From positions 1 through 32,151 of the forward strand of contig CAJVPP010000447.1 in NCBI GenBank assembly GCA_910592005.1: a DNA stretch of 32,151 nucleotides. Reading direction: 5' to 3'. The notes beneath the pieces were generated by a model, which worked only from the letters and a program-made list of their open reading frames with translations, made no database searches and had not been told where the DNA came from. The stretch's first letter is position 1. Each line of letters begins with the position of its first letter. The DNA comes from Funneliformis mosseae (lineage: Eukaryota > Glomeromycota > Glomeromycetes > Glomerales > Glomeraceae). This document shows positions 23,346-32,151 of the stretch, piece by piece. Made by a program: the position numbers and the translations under genes.

Positions 23346-24471
23346 TTACACTGGAACTCCGGAACTGATCTGGAACATTCCTTTGAATTCATCATTGGCG
23401 ACTAGCTCTTTAATAATATCTAAACCGCCTACAAATTCTCCATTTATATAAACCTATGAAGTTCAAAAAATTATTAATAAATCTACGATCATAAAATAAC
23501 CCATTCAAGACTAACCAACCTGGGGAAAAGTTGGCCAATTAGAATATTCTTTTAAACCTAGAGTATACAAAAAAAATTTTCCCTAAATATTTTCTTTACG
23601 TTATATAAATACAATACAATTATATGATACCTTGTCTAACTTCCTCATCGGACAAAATATTAAATGAACTAAATTGGACTTTATTTTCAGTGAAAATGTC
23701 GAGGAGTTGCCTTGTAAATCCGCAACGTGGCTGAGAAGGTGTACCCTGCATTTGAAAATTGAAGAGTAATAGCATTGAATCATAAAATCAAATTCAGTTT
23801 CTACATGAAAAATGTGAAAACTTCAACAAACTTTAATAAAAGCTACAACGGGATTGGAATTGACTAATGTTTTCAGACGCGTATTCAAATCAACTTTCTG
23901 CGGTACGCTTTTTGTGTCTGTTGCAAACGATGAAACCTTAGCATATTTAGCAACTCGATTCGAAAGTTCTGGTGCATTGGCTCCATCGACACGTTCCGCG
24001 ATCTTTCCGTTCTGAATTGAAATTTGTATTAAATAAATATGCCCAGCATTATTATGTCATTCTCCAGTAATTCTAGGTCACATTCTTGAATGTTAAACGC
24101 AACAAGAACATTCAATCTTTATAGTTAATACCTTGAGAAATATAAAGGTAGGAACTGCCGCGATTTCAAAAGATTCTGAAAGTTCGGAAAATTTTTCAGC
24201 GTCAACCTATTACAATATATTTTTAAATTGTGGCTAACTTTGAGAATTTTTTTTTTTTTAAAGTAAAAAATAAATAAATAAATAATAATATAACCTTGAC
24301 GAATTTTAATGAAGCATTTTTACTGGCGAGTTCCGTGAATACTTCATTCATTTGAGAACATGGCTGAGCCCATGTTGCCCAGAAATCGAGAATTATTACA
24401 GAACCTTCGCTTTGATTGATAAGTTTCTTTAATTCGTCTTCTGAAGTGAGTTCCAAAAGATTATTGTCCAT
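23346..24471 (-). CDS. GRX4: monothiol glutaredoxin, Grx3/Grx4 (PICOT) type
   Basis: Six exons on the minus strand: 24471-24295, 24206-24132, 24011-23832, 23745-23631, 23557-23520 and 23453-23346. All joins are GT-AG and in phase, giving 230 aa, close to yeast Grx4 (about 244). Residues 1-100 form the thioredoxin-like domain with WATWAQPC, where one Cys is expected in this family, and [11 protein letters not shown] linker ([11 protein letters not shown]) leads to the glutaredoxin domain with the active-site stretch [10 protein letters not shown], then NWPTFPQ and GGLDI, which bind glutathione. Family members bind a bridging [2Fe-2S] cluster with glutathione and BolA-type partners, and signal iron status in cytosol and nucleus. 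The usual motif is CGFS; here the codon is ACA, so it reads CGFT. The start Met opens the first exon, [10 protein letters not shown]. Transcribed divergently from RPN5. Symbol by similarity to yeast GRX3/GRX4. Confidence 0.95.
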
Positions 24472-24649
24472 TTTTAAAGTTATAAAGTCGCAGTTTGGCA
24501 GAGAATTTTGAATGCTTAAGAGAGTACCGGTTTTAGCTTTTTGACCCGTATAAATTTCCGGGGTTCAATCTAAATCGATCTTTTAAGGTATACGTAAGCG
24601 TTTAAATTAGGTTCGGTATTATTTTTTTTTTTTGTAAAGAGCTTTAGCA
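24472..24649. promoter_or_regulatory. shared divergent promoter region of GRX and RPN5
   Basis: Only 178 bases separate the two start codons on opposite strands, so both promoters and both 5' leaders must fit here. A TATA-like GTATAAAT lies at 24548-24555, about midway. A poly-T run (24622-24633) precedes the RPN5 start. I looked for a yeast-type proteasome control element (GGTGGCAAA) and did not find one. Confidence 0.7.
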
Positions 24650-26758
24650 ATGTCTGACGGAAAACTTGGGAAGCCTGAAATAGATTTTACTCCGATTTGT
24701 GATGTCCAACTGCCCGAGACCGAAGCATTGGCCGAGGTGACTTATTTAATACAAATTCTTTTTAGTTGTATAATTTGTTTCTTATAAGTTCAATTATCTA
24801 TTAATAGCAAGGGAACTTGGCCAAAGCTTTGGATCAATTATTAGCACTCGAGAAGCAAACACGACAGGTATTTTAATGGATATATAATGTTTCGGCTGTA
24901 ATTTTATATTGGCTAAAAGATTACTTTTAATAGGCATCGGATTTAGCTTCTTCTACTCGTGTTTTAGTTCAATGTGTTAAATTGTGTTACCAATCGGGGG
25001 ATTGGAAATTGCTTAATGAATATGTGATATTGCTTTCGAAGAAACATGGTCAATTAAAACAAGTACGAATTTTACTTTTATTTACTTCATTCATTATGAT
25101 ATTTAAAGTTTATAATCAATTTCGCTTTGTTAATAGGCTACCACAAAAATGGTTCAAGAAACCATGACTTACATTGATAAAACTCCGGATCTTAAAATAA
25201 GACTTGAATTGATCGACACTTTACGTACGGTTACCGAAGGAAAAGTATGAATTCACCTAATTATTTTACTTAGAATGTTGGTTTAATTAGTAATAAAATA
25301 TAATAATGTATAATTCCTATAATTCCTCTTTAGATTTATGTTGAAGTTGAAAGAGCGCGATTAACGCGCATGTTATCTAAGATCAAGGAAGATGAAGGAA
25401 AGATCATCGAAGCTGCTGATATTCTGCAGGAATTACAGGTTATTATTTATTTGTTTTTTTAAAAGAAAGAATTTCTTTCTTACATTTCGATTTTCTTATA
25501 ATTAACTTTGAAATACGATTTTAGGTGGAAACTTTTGGCTCAATGGAAAAGAGAGAAAAAACAGATTTTCTTCTGGAACAAATGCGGTTAACTCTTGCCA
25601 AGAAAGATTATACGCGAATGCAAATCATTAGCAAGAAAATTAATACTAAATTTTTCGATGATACAGAGCAACAGGTGAATTTGTGTGATCTTGTTAAGTA
25701 TATTATTGGATAATAAAATTCAATATTATCTTTAATTTTTAATAAATAGGATTTGAAACTTCGTTATTATGAATTGATGATTCAACATGCCTTGCATGAA
25801 GGACAATATTTAAACGTTTGCAAGTATTATCGTCACGTTTATGATACGCCATTGGTTAAGGAGGATGAATCAAAATGGAAAGAAGTAAGTTGTTAAATAT
25901 AACTTATTAATGATTTAATGAGTAAATGTTTATTTATAACTTTATTATTATAGATTCTCCAAAATGTTATTTATTTCATCATACTTTCACCTTATGATAA
26001 TGAACAACACGATTTATTACATCGTATATACGAAGATCATAACCTCACCAAGCTCCCGTTACATCAGTAATAATATATATATTTATTACATATTTTATTT
26101 CATAGAAAAAAAGCCTTTTATTCAATCACACCAAATCTTAATATTTATTAATTAGTCAACTTATAAAGAATTTTGTAACTGCTGAACTCATGCGATGGCC
26201 ACTCATTCAGCATTTATTCGGGGATATGTTGAGAAAATCTCACGTCTTTTTACTGGGTGACGAAGATGGAGAAAAGCGTTGGGAAGAACTACACAATCGT
26301 GTGATTGAACATGTAAATTAATAAGTTTGCCAAGTGGTTAAAATTTTATTGATATATAACTATTTTTTATTATTATTTGATGTAGAACATTCGAATTTTG
26401 GCTAAATACTACGTTAGGATTCGAATGAGCAGATTGGTATCATTATTAGATCTTAAAGAACAGGTAAATTTATTTTTAATTCACAAGTCTTCATTTAATG
26501 TACAAAATATTATAATAAAAGTTTCCTTCCTTATCATAGCAAGCAGAAGACTTTCTTGCAAAACTTGTGGAATCTAAAACCATTTATGCAAAAATAGACA
26601 GACCAGCTGGAATTATATCTTTTGCAGCTCCTAAAGATGCAAATCAAGTTTTAAATGACTGGTCAGGTAATATCAATTCCTTATTAGGACTTATAGAAAA
26701 GACTTGTCATTTGATAACTAAAGAAGAAATGCTGCATAGTATTGCCCGCGTAAAGTGA
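24650..26758 (+). CDS. RPN5: 26S proteasome regulatory lid subunit Rpn5 (PSMD12)
   Basis: Eleven exons: 24650-24736, 24808-24867, 24934-25062, 25137-25244, 25334-25438, 25525-25674, 25750-25884, 25954-26066, 26156-26312, 26386-26463 and 26540-26758. Introns are 66-89 bp, all GT-AG; every junction is phase 0 except the phase-2 intron 8. The product is 446 aa, matching yeast Rpn5 (445) and human PSMD12 (456). The N-terminal two thirds are helical repeats ([41 protein letters not shown]). Residues about 300-415 are the PCI domain ([41 protein letters not shown]). The C-terminal helix (MLHSIARVK) fits the lid helical bundle. Rpn5 helps assemble the proteasome lid and contacts Rpn9 and the Rpn11 deubiquitinase. 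ATG 24650 starts [20 protein letters not shown], similar to family N-termini. Stop TGA at 26756. A partial decayed copy lies downstream. Confidence 0.97.
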
Positions 26759-26874
26759 TACTTTGGTAGGTTATCCAATCGCTTTCCTTTTTGTTGGTTT
26801 TATATATAGATGTCAAATTATAATTCTTTTTGTGGTTATAATTAAACAGGAGAAACATGATGTTTTACATTGAA

Positions 26875-26880
26875 AATAAA
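26875..26880 (+). terminator. poly(A) signal of RPN5
   Basis: AATAAA about 115 bases after the RPN5 stop, in an A-rich strip (GAAAATAAAAATATAAATG). Position fits a short 3' untranslated region. Confidence 0.5.
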
Positions 26881-27354
26881 AATATAAATGAATACTTGTA
26901 TTTGTTGGATTATATTAATTTTTGCGAAGATAATCAACGTTAAAAATTATGAATTAAATTAAAATATGACTTTGAATATTAGACAAAATTTTGAATTAAT
27001 AAAGTAATGATGATATATTAAACATATAATAAAAACCGATCTACAAAATTTGTGTAATAATTTAACAATCTACTAAAAAGAGTTTTTTCCCAAGGCGTAT
27101 TTTCCCGAACACGTTTTTTTTGGTTTCAGTATTTATATGAAATCTCATTATGTGTCATACCGACGATAATATTTTCAATATTTTTCAAAATATAAGTGGC
27201 AAATCATATTTAATAAATTTTAAATTATTAAATAAAAAGAATGATGAACTCATTACCTCTTACTTTGATGAGGAATATTTTTAAATAATATAGAAAATAC
27301 TTGATGATAAATTAGAAAAAAAATTCAAGAATATCGTAAAATAATTATTGAGCG

Positions 27355-28265
27355 ACGGTCCAAGATTTAAATATTAAATAGCAGAGAAAAAATCGGCTAC
27401 CTAAGGAAAAGTAAGTTTTCATCAAATTATTGTATTAAGATTGGATTAATAATGAAGTACAGTGTAATTCCTCTGTCAAATTGAAAGAGCATGCTTGGGA
27501 AAAGGGACAAATTGAACATTTTATTTATTGAAACTTGAAGAGAGAAAACGAAACAAGTTTCTTCTCGAATGAATGCGTTTAACTCTTGCCAAGAAGGAAT
27601 GCAAATCATTATCAAGGAAATTAAAGCAAACTTTTTTGATGATAAAGAGCGACAGGTAAATTTGTGCGATCTTTTTTAAATGTTTAATTTTGATTTTTTA
27701 ATTTGAAACTTCGTTATTATTAATTAAATGATTCAACACACTTTACACGAAGGATAATCTTTAAATAGATAGACCAGCTCTTTTGCGATCCTAAGGACGC
27801 AAATCAAGTTTATATGACTGGTAAAATAATAACAAGAAAAGGCGTGTCATTTGATCACAAAAGAAATGCTTGCATAATATAAAAAATTTTGATCATAATT
27901 AAACAGGATAGTAATAAAGCCAATGAATAATTCAAATGAATGGTTTATTAATGATGATAATAAAGAGGTATTAATTAATATTGTTAGGAACTAGAATAAT
28001 TAAAATGTAATAATCACTTTTCCTTGCAAAAATGAAATACGGATAGTTGATTCTCATTAATGGTACACCGAGGTATATTCTGATAATCGAGAGGCAAAAT
28101 ATGCCATCTGCTCTGGAAGATAAAAGACTGTAGCGTACGTAAAAAGCGCTAAACAAACGAAAAAAAGCGAATCTACAAAATTTATGTAGTAAGTTAGTTT
28201 TATTGTTTAGAGTTTCGAAAAGACTCACGAATTCATAAACATACTAAAAAGAGCTTTCTCCCAGG
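27355..28265 (+). pseudogene. decayed tandem copy of the RPN5 3' half and flank
   Basis: Segments match RPN5 in order and orientation: the end of exon 4 with its donor (CTACCTAAGGAAAA then GTAAG, 27396-27415), intron 4, the start of exon 5 (ATTGAAAGAGCATG, about 27480), most of exon 6 with its donor and intron start (27529-27670), exon 7 (27700-27765), the middle of exon 11 (27767-27880), and the 3' flank (TAATTAAACAGGA at about 27896; CTACAAAATTTATGTA at 28173; ACTAAAAAGAGCTTTCTCCC at 28243-28262, matching 27074-27093). Exon 6 lacks 12 bases, exons 8-10 and parts of 5 and 11 are gone, and stops interrupt all frames. Introns are kept, so this is a DNA-level tandem duplication, not a retrocopy. 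About 28010-28170 has no counterpart in the source and may be an insertion. Confidence 0.9.
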
Positions 28266-30719
28266 GTTCAAGCATGTATAGACCGGTCGTTATTTCATAT
28301 TGATAGTTTTTAAGCGCCAAATGTTTGCGAAATGTCTTGAACATATTTCTTTTTTGGTTTTAAAAAAAAATCTCTATTTAGTGTACCCAAAATTAAATTA
28401 TTTTAAACTTTTTATGGGATTGAACTATATTTGGTTTAGGGTGTTCAACTACCATTGTGGCTCTACTTTGTATCATTATAAAATTAAAAATATCAAAATG
28501 AGCGTCGATGAGTAGTGTATTTTCATACTCAACTGCCAATTGCGAAAATAGTATTATACCATACTACTCATTTTCGTCTTTATCAAAATGTAGCAAATTT
28601 CATTAGTTTGGCATACAATGATTCAATTTCAGCTTAAAGTAAGATCTTAATGACAGTTTTCTATAATCAACATCTTATAAAATATTCACATTTATGGTTC
28701 TAATGCTAATCAAGTCAAAAATAGTTTTATAAAAATATTCTAGATAGAATAAAAAAAATTATCAAGAAAAATAAGTTCAAATTTATAAAATTTATATATT
28801 CTTTGTATTTAATACTTTCTTGTATAATGATAAATCTTACATATATTTATAATTTCGATAACCTTTAATTAATATACAGTAAATAAAAATAATTGACAGA
28901 GAAAAATCAATTTTTAATTTTGATTATGATACAGAAAATTTAATAAAACACATTCTTTCACTTAAAAATATTTTTATAATTAAAAAAAACTTGTTTTATA
29001 TTTATTTATTTTAATTATTAATAATCAAATATAAATTAATATTATTTCGTATAAATTTGATAATAGGGAATAAAAACTATATAAATGACAAAGTTGCCTA
29101 TATTTTTTACTTTCATTATTTTTTTTTAATTTATAGTAAATATTCTATTTATTTAATAAGTTGTATTTGATTATCTTATAATATAGCCAAATATGACTAA
29201 ACTAGATTATAATATAACTAATAAAAATATAATAAGCCTATAAGTATAACTAATAAGACTTGTTACAACCATTTAGATTATAATATAATTATTTAATAGA
29301 TTATAATATATTCTAATATTCTAAATTGATTTATTTTCAGTTTTAATACTTTATTATATATATATTTTTTTTAATAATAACAATTTATATGCATATTTAC
29401 TAATTATTTTATATAATATTTTAATTAAAAGATCTACAAATTGTATTTTTATTAAAAAATTTAAAAACATAAGAAAAGCATAAATTTGCAGATTTTCTAA
29501 TATATGTATTAAAAGTAATATATATGTAACTTAAAATATAAAGTAGCTTAATTTACAATTTAAAAGTAAATTAATATAATTTTATTTTTTATTATAAATT
29601 TTTTTTTTTTTTTTTTTTACAATTTTAATATTAAAGTTAATATAAAATTTTTTTTTTTTTAATATTTTAAAATTTAATATAAAAGTATATTAACTTTTAA
29701 TGATAAAACCTCTCTATATATCAGTAATTAAAGGGATTTTAATACTATTTTGACTGCTCAAACTTATGAAATAATTGATATTGTCAGTAATAACAATATA
29801 GAATCAGTTAATTTTAACTAGTTAATTAAATGATTATAATGTTTAATATATTAACTAATTAAAGTTTTTTTTAATTGGTTAAAATAGATAAATGACTGAA
29901 TTAGGATTTTTATGATTATAAAATATTATATAACTCTAATCAAATTTATAGTTTTAGTTTAAGTAAATTTTAACCAATTAATTAATCAGTTTACAAATAG
30001 TTTAATTAATTATTAAATAATTAAAGATTTTAAATCAGGTTTAAGAATTATAATATAAAAGGATTTGAAAAAAATTTTAATACAAATTGATTTTTAATCA
30101 ATAAATATATAATAAACTTTTAAATTTAAACTTATTTAAATTTAATTAAGAAATATTATTAATGTATTATTTGAATAAAAAACTGATCAGTTAAGTAATA
30201 ATGATAAAAATGATTTTTGATCAAATTTAAAAACTAAATTTATCTTATTATCATTTTTATTCCATCAATACCTATTATTCTTTTACTTTATATTATCTAA
30301 TATTTCTCTATTTCTACAAGTACTCAAAATAGTTAAATTTACATATAGGCTTAATTTAATTATAAAAAATCATATATTTTACTATTATCTAATGTAAAAA
30401 TGTAAATACATAATATTTGTTATGCAAAATTTCTTTCTGATAAGAATTCTGAAATTCAAGTTATGTAAAAATCTTAATTATATAAAAGGTAAATTCAATC
30501 TTAGATAATTTTTTTTGAAATTAATTTAAACTACTTTTATTTTTATATAGATAAATTAAAACAAAATAAAACTCTACTAATCAATAACAAAAGAAGAATT
30601 ATAATTAGTACTTATTAATTTTTTTAAACATAAGATAATATAAAAAAATATTATTCAGCCTATTATTATATAAGCAAGTTATCTTAGTTCTAAATATCAA
30701 AGAAATCACAATTACATAG
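28266..30719. other. spacer grading into an A/T desert
   Basis: 28266-28700 keeps moderate composition. It contains a 71-codon open frame (28300-28515) of unrecognised sequence ending KNIKMSVDE, and an inverted GAGTAGT/ACTACTC pair around 28510-28570. From 28700 the sequence becomes nearly pure A/T, with long poly-T runs at 29599-29618 and about 29649-29660. No gene can be supported. Confidence 0.5.
29599..29618. repeat. 20-base poly-T run
   Basis: Twenty consecutive T residues, followed 30 bases later by a second T run of about 12. No adjoining retroelement features were recognised. Confidence 0.8.
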
Positions 30720-31935
30720 GTAGTTGCTGAATGAAATCAAAATATAGATTTTATAGAATATAGAAAGCCTGATAAATTAAAAAATAAACTCAATTCTAAT
30801 ATTACAAAAGTCATATATAGTTTAATTATATCAGCAAATACTACTAGTACACTACTTTTAATAGTTATTTTAAGACAAAAATTAGAAAAATATAGTTATC
30901 AACTTTCAAAATAGCAGTTACTTTGAATATTATATATTTGAATTATTATTATAGTGATGGTGAATATTAGAACATTTTACATGAATTATTTGCAAATGTT
31001 ACCTTTTGAAGTTATTATTTAAGAAAATGTTTAAGAAATTTATAAGGAAAAATGATGTCATAAGTAGATCTGAAATTTTTTTGAATAAATCCTATTGTCA
31101 TTTATATCATATTACAAGATGTATATAAGTATTACATTATAAAATTGTCTATTCGTCTGAATATGATTTTTTAATCATTATATTTAAAATAATTATTATA
31201 TTTTGCAATAGTAATATTAATAATGTTTATAATGAAATTATACTTAATTCTATTTTATTATAGAACTCAGCAATTAAATTATCTTCTTCAAAAGAAAGAA
31301 AACAAATAGATGCAGATACTTAGTAAGATATTCTGAGATTATCCGTAATTTTAATCTTATAGCTGATCAAATGTTGAAATTTTTAAAGATATTTTTAATA
31401 GGCTTTATACATCTATTAGTAACTGATATAGACCTGTAGATATTCATATGAATAGAGTTCATTATCATAAATATCAAATTGAACAAATTCTAAGATTAAA
31501 TTCAAGAAAAGATATGTTAAATTGCATGATTAATATTAAAAAGTATGAAATTCTAGAACATACTAGTAAGGTAGAGCTTTATAAATTAGTAAAATAAAAT
31601 AAAACTAATATATCTTTTGCACGTAATCTAATAGCTAGTAAATATAATCATAATTTGTATTATACTTCTTTATATCATTATAAATTTTAATTGATTGAAA
31701 GAATTTGAATAATTACAAAAGAAGAAGTTGCTAAAACTATTCTACACCTTAATCTTCTTACTATTAAAAATAAATTATTATTTGCATTTAAAAAGAAGGT
31801 TATCTCTAAAACTATCATTAGATTTAGAGAAAAACTCTTATTAAAACAAAGGAGTATAGAGATTTAAATGATGATATAATTTTATTTGAAAGTGATAATG
31901 AAGATTTTATAATTAAAAAAATTGATACTTAGTAA
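30720..31935 (+). pseudogene. decayed multi-exon frame, family unresolved
   Basis: After an acceptor (TACATAG) at 30719 a frame reads VAE, a stop where Trp fits, NQNIDFIEYRKPDKLKNKLN and LRQKLEKYSYQLSK. After a second acceptor (TTATAG) at 31263 comes NSAIKLSSSKERKQIDADT. From about 31395 the pieces are RPVDIHMNRVHYHKYQIEQI, ILEHTSKVELYKLVK, NKTNISFARNLIASKYNHNL and KEEVAKTILHLNL, then a frameshift into DDIILFESDNEDFIIKKIDT ending at TAG (about 31930). Stops are mostly TAA and TGA at Gln, Arg or Trp positions. It is clearly former coding sequence with charged, helical character. It may be the tail of the same origin-binding-protein-like family seen at 13468-15850, but I cannot show this. Confidence 0.5.
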
Positions 31936-31984
31936 AATTTTTTATTATAATATAATATTTTAATAAAAATTATATTAAAATATA

Positions 31985-32151
31985 CAGTCACACCTCGATA
32001 TAACGAAGTTGCCGATCCAGCCGATCAGGACTTCGTTATAAGAATCTTTGTTAATGCTATAACGAATTATGCGAAATGTATAACGAATAATTCGTTATAG
32101 CGTTAACGAATTATTCGTTATAGTAGATGATTACTGATTTCATTACACAAA
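31985..32151 (+). mobile_element. left end of a pogo/Tigger-type Tc1/mariner element, cut by the window end
   Basis: Begins CAGTCACACCTCGATATAAC, preceded by TA at 31983-31984, the target dinucleotide of this superfamily. CAGTCA-ACCTCG is the style of pogo/Tigger termini. The following 120 bases carry repeated CGTTATA / TATAACGAA words in both orientations, including the near-palindrome ATAACGAATAATTCGTTAT (about 32080-32098) and a second variant at about 32103-32121, typical of terminal regions. No transposase is seen inside the window, so autonomy is unknown; it could be a short non-autonomous copy. Confidence 0.8.

Noticed and set aside
23153..23451. Open frames on both strands over the glutaredoxin 3' end
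   Set aside because: The last glutaredoxin exon (23453-23346) explains the sequence in a different frame.
24982..25167. 61-codon open frame reading through an exon into an intron
   Set aside because: It is exon 3 of RPN5 plus unspliced intron; the same applies to 25525-25713 and 25964-26155.
27427..28228. Minus-strand open frames over the region downstream of RPN5
   Set aside because: They lie antisense to the decayed RPN5 copy and its flank and resemble no family.
1..32151. CRISPR arrays, rRNA, bacterial or phage genes
   Set aside because: No regularly spaced direct repeats with unique spacers, no rRNA-like sequence, and the intact genes are intron-rich eukaryotic genes.

Overview
The window is eukaryotic nuclear DNA that is AT-rich throughout. 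It probably comes from an arbuscular mycorrhizal fungus (Glomeromycotina, Rhizophagus-like). The reasons are: two conserved housekeeping genes built from many short exons with 66-120 bp GT-AG introns; decayed reading frames that match mobile-element and Crinkler families I associate with Rhizophagus; a pogo/Tigger-type transposon end; and long, nearly pure A/T tracts. I see no bacterial operons, rRNA, tRNA or CRISPR. The species call is inference from memory of these families, not a search result.

Layout. 57-2023 (minus) is a decayed DDE-type transposase. About 2105-6540 is an A/T desert holding a 9-bp-period minisatellite (4463-4598). 6541-10420 is a more mixed-composition island. Its best content is a small gene-like unit at 9449-10011 (intron, 21-bp/heptad repeats, one transmembrane segment, poly(A) signal) whose frame is broken; the rest is unrecognised. 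10421-13467 is again A/T-rich and holds a purine-biased strand and a faint minus-strand decayed frame. 13468-15850 (plus) is a decayed helicase-type, origin-binding-protein-like frame. 16323-18440 (plus) is a decayed Crinkler-type gene that still keeps three in-phase introns, followed at 18582-18869 by a further decayed frame. 18870-22790 is A/T desert with simple repeats, a second 9-bp minisatellite and a 157-bp foldback (MITE-like) element.

22800-28265 is the only region with intact genes. A monothiol glutaredoxin of the Grx3/4 (PICOT) type (23346-24471, minus, 6 exons, 230 aa) and the 26S proteasome lid subunit Rpn5 (24650-26758, plus, 11 exons, 446 aa) are divergently transcribed from a shared 178-bp spacer. 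Directly downstream of RPN5 lies a decayed tandem copy of its 3' half plus flank (27355-28265). 28266-30719 is mostly A/T-rich. 30720-31935 (plus) is one more decayed, unrecognised frame. From 31985 to the window end is the left end of a Tc1/mariner-superfamily (pogo/Tigger-like) element.

Functionally, glutaredoxin (iron-sulphur and iron signalling) and Rpn5 (proteasome lid) belong to separate pathways; they are linked here only by a shared promoter region. Most of the window is the remains of mobile or expanded gene families. Many of their in-frame stops sit where the surrounding frame suggests Trp or Gln, which is what C-to-T/G-to-A decay (RIP-like, or plain AT-biased drift) would give.
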